Shown one piece after another: positions 61,020-64,000 of a stretch of DNA of 64,000 nucleotides. The position numbers were made by a program, and so were the translations under genes. Each line of letters begins with the position of its first letter. The stretch's first letter is position 1. The notes under the pieces were generated by a model. It made no database searches, was not told the DNA's origin, and saw only the letters and a list, made by a program, of their open reading frames with translations. This DNA is from Utricularia gibba (lineage: Eukaryota > Streptophyta > Magnoliopsida > Lamiales > Lentibulariaceae): NCBI GenBank assembly GCA_002189035.1, contig NEEC01000004.1, positions 3,410,001-3,474,000 on the forward strand. The letters are read 5' to 3'.

Positions 61020-62790
61020 CGGCGCTAATTAATTACTTAGGTGGATAATTATTATGTCTTTTGGTTTTATCATACTTTAGAGTATTAGCAACTTTTGTTC
61101 CTTATACGGTGTGCGTTGTCTGGATGATTTTAATTCTATGATATTCAGTGTCGCAATATTATCATTTTTCTTTTTTTGACAAGACATGGAGACGACAACC
61201 ACTGGGTTGAGGTTGGAAACGCGCCGTAGAGTAGAATGAATTATCAAGGAAAGGGGGTGACCGGGTCACGAGGCAAGGCATGTGTCACGTGATATCTGCT
61301 TTTGAGGACCGCCGCGTTTCTTTGTCATTGTCACATACCTTACACTTTTATTTCATGCCTAGCTTTAATTGGGAAAATACCCCCTACAAAAAACATAAAT
61401 CCCAAAACCTTGAACCTCATTCGTTAAAACATACAACTGTGAAATATAAAAGGAGAAGGCCGCTTTAATTGGGAAAATACCCCAATTCAATTATCTTAAA
61501 CTTCTAAATTCATGGACGATTTAAATATAATGAATTTAATAGAGAATCACTTACCTACAACATATACTTATCTGGAGAGGAAGGTAGATATTACTTCATG
61601 TTGAAGTACATAAGTAACAATTATATGAAAATTTAATTACTTATTCAATCATACATTGGCTTTCATTAACATGCATACCTTCATGATAACAAATCATGTT
61701 GAATACATAAATAATGTTTTTATGCTCAACTTGATAACAGTCATTTTTTTTTTCATTGTTTAGGTTGTAAAATCAATATATTTAATAATAAAACTACGTG
61801 TTTTATGTTTGATTTTTTATAAAATTAATGATAATTACATTTTGTGTGTAAAAATGGATTAAATCTATGATTCAGTCCACCTTATGTTTTCTAATGTTTG
61901 CATATATGATAACAGGAGGGTTATAGGATAAATTAGGTTTACTTTAAATGTATAAAATGGACAAAGTGCATCATATAAGGAGGTGACCAGAGAGATTATT
62001 CTAAACGACAACACTTTGTAAGTTCACAACAAGAATAATACAGAAGTTAGGAATAATAGACACTTCAGAAAAGTGAAAGAAACAAAAATGATGGAAGATA
62101 TTTTTTGAAAGTATGATATTTTTCAAAAAAAATTATTATTTTAGAATGCATTGATTTTGGAAGAGATATAAAATCATATTTGTATCTATATAATTTACTT
62201 ATATGTCAAATTCAGGAGTTGTTATAATGTTGTTTATATTATGCATATTTGAAGCAAATTTTAAATATTTAAGTACATTTGATGTTAATATTAAATTTTT
62301 AATTCACTTTTTTAATTGTTTTTGTCATATGCACATAATTAATATACATTTTAAAAAAATTGTTAAAATCACATTTGATGTAATAAAAATGAATTTTTAA
62401 ATATATCTAGAGTAAATATAAAAAAATAGATATATTTGATGCAATTAATAATAAAGTGAAATACCTTTCATTTTAATTACCACACTGAGACGTCAGCTTT
62501 GATTATTGCTTTTTTTTTTCAAGAAAATTAGCAAACAACTTCACCTTAGTAACGAATTTTTAATTATTATTATTGTGGATTATAACTATAATTTCTATGG
62601 TTTTTTTTTGTGTTCTCAAAATGGTACTGCATAAGTATCAATGACCGTCGGCTGCCTATTTATTTGAATATATATTTTTATATATAATGTATGTAGGTTT
62701 ATGGAGGGAAGGAGGTGGAGAGGATAAGGTTCCTGGGAATTCAGTGTGGCGCAAGCTTCTTGAATCTTTTCAAACCCCGCGCTCCTTCCG
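61020..62790. other. Intergenic, AT-rich
   Basis: 61020-61200 is probably the STP 3' UTR and flank. A 20-bp CTTTAATTGGGAAAATACCC occurs twice in direct orientation (near 61363 and 61463). The rest is AT-rich with no supported gene. Confidence 0.5.
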
Positions 62791-62793
62791 CCC

Positions 62794-62800
62794 TTTAAAT
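62794..62800 (+). promoter_or_regulatory. TATA-like box of the RNR2 gene
   Basis: TTTAAAT, 59 bp upstream of the ATG, preceded by GC-rich CCCCGCGCTCCTTCCGCC. S-phase genes often carry E2F sites of the TTTSSCGC type in such positions; no exact match was seen here. Confidence 0.35.
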
Positions 62801-62858
62801 CCACCCACCGGAATCCCTCACCATCACCATTTCGAATTTTGAATCACTCGATTCAGGA

Positions 62859-63848
62859 ATGCCTTCCCTTCCTGAGGAACCCCTCCTTGCCCCAAACGCA
62901 GATCGCTTCTGCATGTTCCCAATTCAGTACCCTCAAATCTGGGAGATGTACAAGAAAGCAGAAGCCTCCTTCTGGACGGCGGAGGAGGTCGATCTGTCTC
63001 AAGATCTCGCTCACTGGTACTCTCTGACGTCTGACGAAAAGCATTTCATCAAACATATTCTAGCTTTTTTCGCCGCCTCCGACGGGATCGTGCTCGAAAA
63101 TCTCGCTGCCAGGTTCATGAAGGAGGTCCAGGTTTCGGAGGCTCGCGCGTTTTACGGCTTCCAGATTGCAATTGAAAACATCCACTCTGAGATGTATAGT
63201 CTTCTATTGGAAACTTACATCAAGGATTCTGAAGAAAAGAGCAGGCTCTTCCGTGCTATTGAAACCGTTCCTTGTGTCGAGAAGAAGGCGACTTGGGCCC
63301 TTCGTTGGATCGATGGTTCTGAGTCGTTCGCAGAGAGGCTACTGGCTTTTGCCTGCGTGGAAGGTATATTTTTCTCGGGAAGCTTCTGTGCAATATTCTG
63401 GTTGAAAAAGAGGGGTCTGATGCCCGGGTTGACCTTCTCCAATGAGCTCATTTCCCGGGATGAGGGTTTACATTGTGACTTCGCTTGCTTGCTCTATAGT
63501 CTGCTTAAAGTGAAGCTTAGTGAAGAAACGGTGCACGGGCTCGTGGCGGATGCAGTGGATATTGAAAGGGAGTTTGTTTGTGATGCGTTGCCGTGCAGGC
63601 TGTTGGGAATGAATTCAGAGTTGATGTGCCAATACATAGAGTTCGTGGCGGATAGATTGTTGGTTGCATTGGGGTACAAGAAGCTGTACAATGCACAGAA
63701 CCCCTTCGACTGGATGGAACTCATAAGCTTGCAGGGGAAGACAAATTTCTTCGAGAGGCGAGTTGGTGAGTACCAAAAGGCTTCTGTTATGTCGAGCTTG
63801 AATTCAAATGCAGATGCCGATGACTTCAATTTGGATGAGGACTTCTAG
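62859..63848 (+). CDS. RNR2: Ribonucleotide reductase small subunit R2, TSO2-like, intronless
   Basis: Small (radical-bearing) subunit of class Ia ribonucleotide reductase, which with R1 makes dNTPs for DNA synthesis and repair; cytosolic. The single 990-bp exon encodes 329 aa, near the length of Arabidopsis TSO2, which is also intronless. By analogy with mouse R2 the di-iron ligands are D75, E106, H109, E168, E202 and H205, and the tyrosyl radical is Y113 (in [11 protein letters not shown]). Conserved blocks: [36 protein letters not shown]. The C-terminal FNLDEDF is the R1-binding tail. Nothing is missing. The start at 62859 gives the family's short N-terminus; an out-of-frame ATG at 62839 is not used. 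Confidence 0.97.
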   Translation: MPSLPEEPLLAPNADRFCMFPIQYPQIWEMYKKAEASFWTAEEVDLSQDLAHWYSLTSDEKHFIKHILAFFAASDGIVLENLAARFMKEVQVSEARAFYGFQIAIENIHSEMYSLLLETYIKDSEEKSRLFRAIETVPCVEKKATWALRWIDGSESFAERLLAFACVEGIFFSGSFCAIFWLKKRGLMPGLTFSNELISRDEGLHCDFACLLYSLLKVKLSEETVHGLVADAVDIEREFVCDALPCRLLGMNSELMCQYIEFVADRLLVALGYKKLYNAQNPFDWMELISLQGKTNFFERRVGEYQKASVMSSLNSNADADDFNLDEDF

Positions 63849-64000
63849 TTCACATGATCCGTCCTGGTTGGCATCAGCGTGTTGTCTACTTTTCCTAGTT
63901 CTTGTATGCAAAAGCTGCCTGTCATCAAGTTTGAACAGCAATGGAGATGCAAACATGTCTTTGAGCAGGCATCTTCTTCATGTGTTTACTTGTAGATGCT
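63849..64000 (+). other. RNR2 3' UTR region
   Basis: Non-coding sequence directly after the stop codon, running to the window edge. Confidence 0.6.

Noticed and set aside
1-64000. CRISPR array, phage or bacterial operon content
   Set aside because: Introns, transposon families and gene content are those of a plant nuclear genome; no regularly spaced identical repeats were seen.

Overview
The window is nuclear DNA from a flowering plant, most likely a eudicot. It has long AT-rich non-coding stretches, GT-AG introns, plant-specific gene families (VAL-type B3 repressor, MED16/SFR6, STP hexose transporter, plant PRD1) and plant transposon families (Ty3/Gypsy with a PBS starting TGGCGCC, MuDR-like, PIF/Harbinger, hAT, solo LTRs). 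Nothing identifies the species. Exon boundaries were placed by hand from splice dinucleotides, reading frame and recognition of the families. For the five multi-exon genes with a family assignment, exon lengths sum to a whole number of codons once three one-base breaks are allowed for.

Layout: 1-20.8 kb is a transposon graveyard. It holds a decayed, internally deleted Gypsy element on the minus strand (1-5627, left LTR cut by the window edge), a MuDR-like transposase pseudogene split by a solo LTR, a second MuDR C-terminal scrap, a roughly 5 kb PIF/Harbinger element with recognisable termini and TTA target duplication that itself contains a second copy of the same LTR family, and tRNA-like (SINE-like) repeats, two of which form a foldback. 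21.0-23.2 kb is a farnesylcysteine lyase gene (minus). 23.2-31.7 kb holds a hAT pseudogene and unassigned AT-rich DNA. 31.8-38.5 kb is MED16/SFR6 (plus, 16 exons), followed 72 bp after its stop by a GC-rich solo LTR. 39.5-43.1 kb holds a second PIF/Harbinger pseudogene and LTR-like repeats. 43.5-49.3 kb is a VAL/HSI2-type B3 repressor gene (minus, 14 exons). 51.0-56.4 kb is the meiotic double-strand-break gene PRD1 (minus, 8 exons). 57.3-57.7 kb is a probable small secreted peptide gene lying between two near-identical 106 bp direct repeats. 59.1-61.0 kb is an STP-type hexose/H+ symporter (plus, 4 exons). 62.9-63.8 kb is an intronless ribonucleotide reductase small subunit.

The genes do not form a pathway. 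They are ordinary single genes: prenylcysteine salvage, Mediator, chromatin repression of the seed programme, meiosis, sugar uptake and dNTP synthesis. I did not find a convincing new biological system. The most useful observations are: three otherwise complete genes each carry a one-base deficit in a G/C homopolymer, pointing to a common technical cause; the Gypsy element carries an apparently spliced antisense gene with its own TATA box; several nested insertions have exact target duplications; a tRNA-like repeat family has four copies; and there is a small unassigned secreted-peptide gene.
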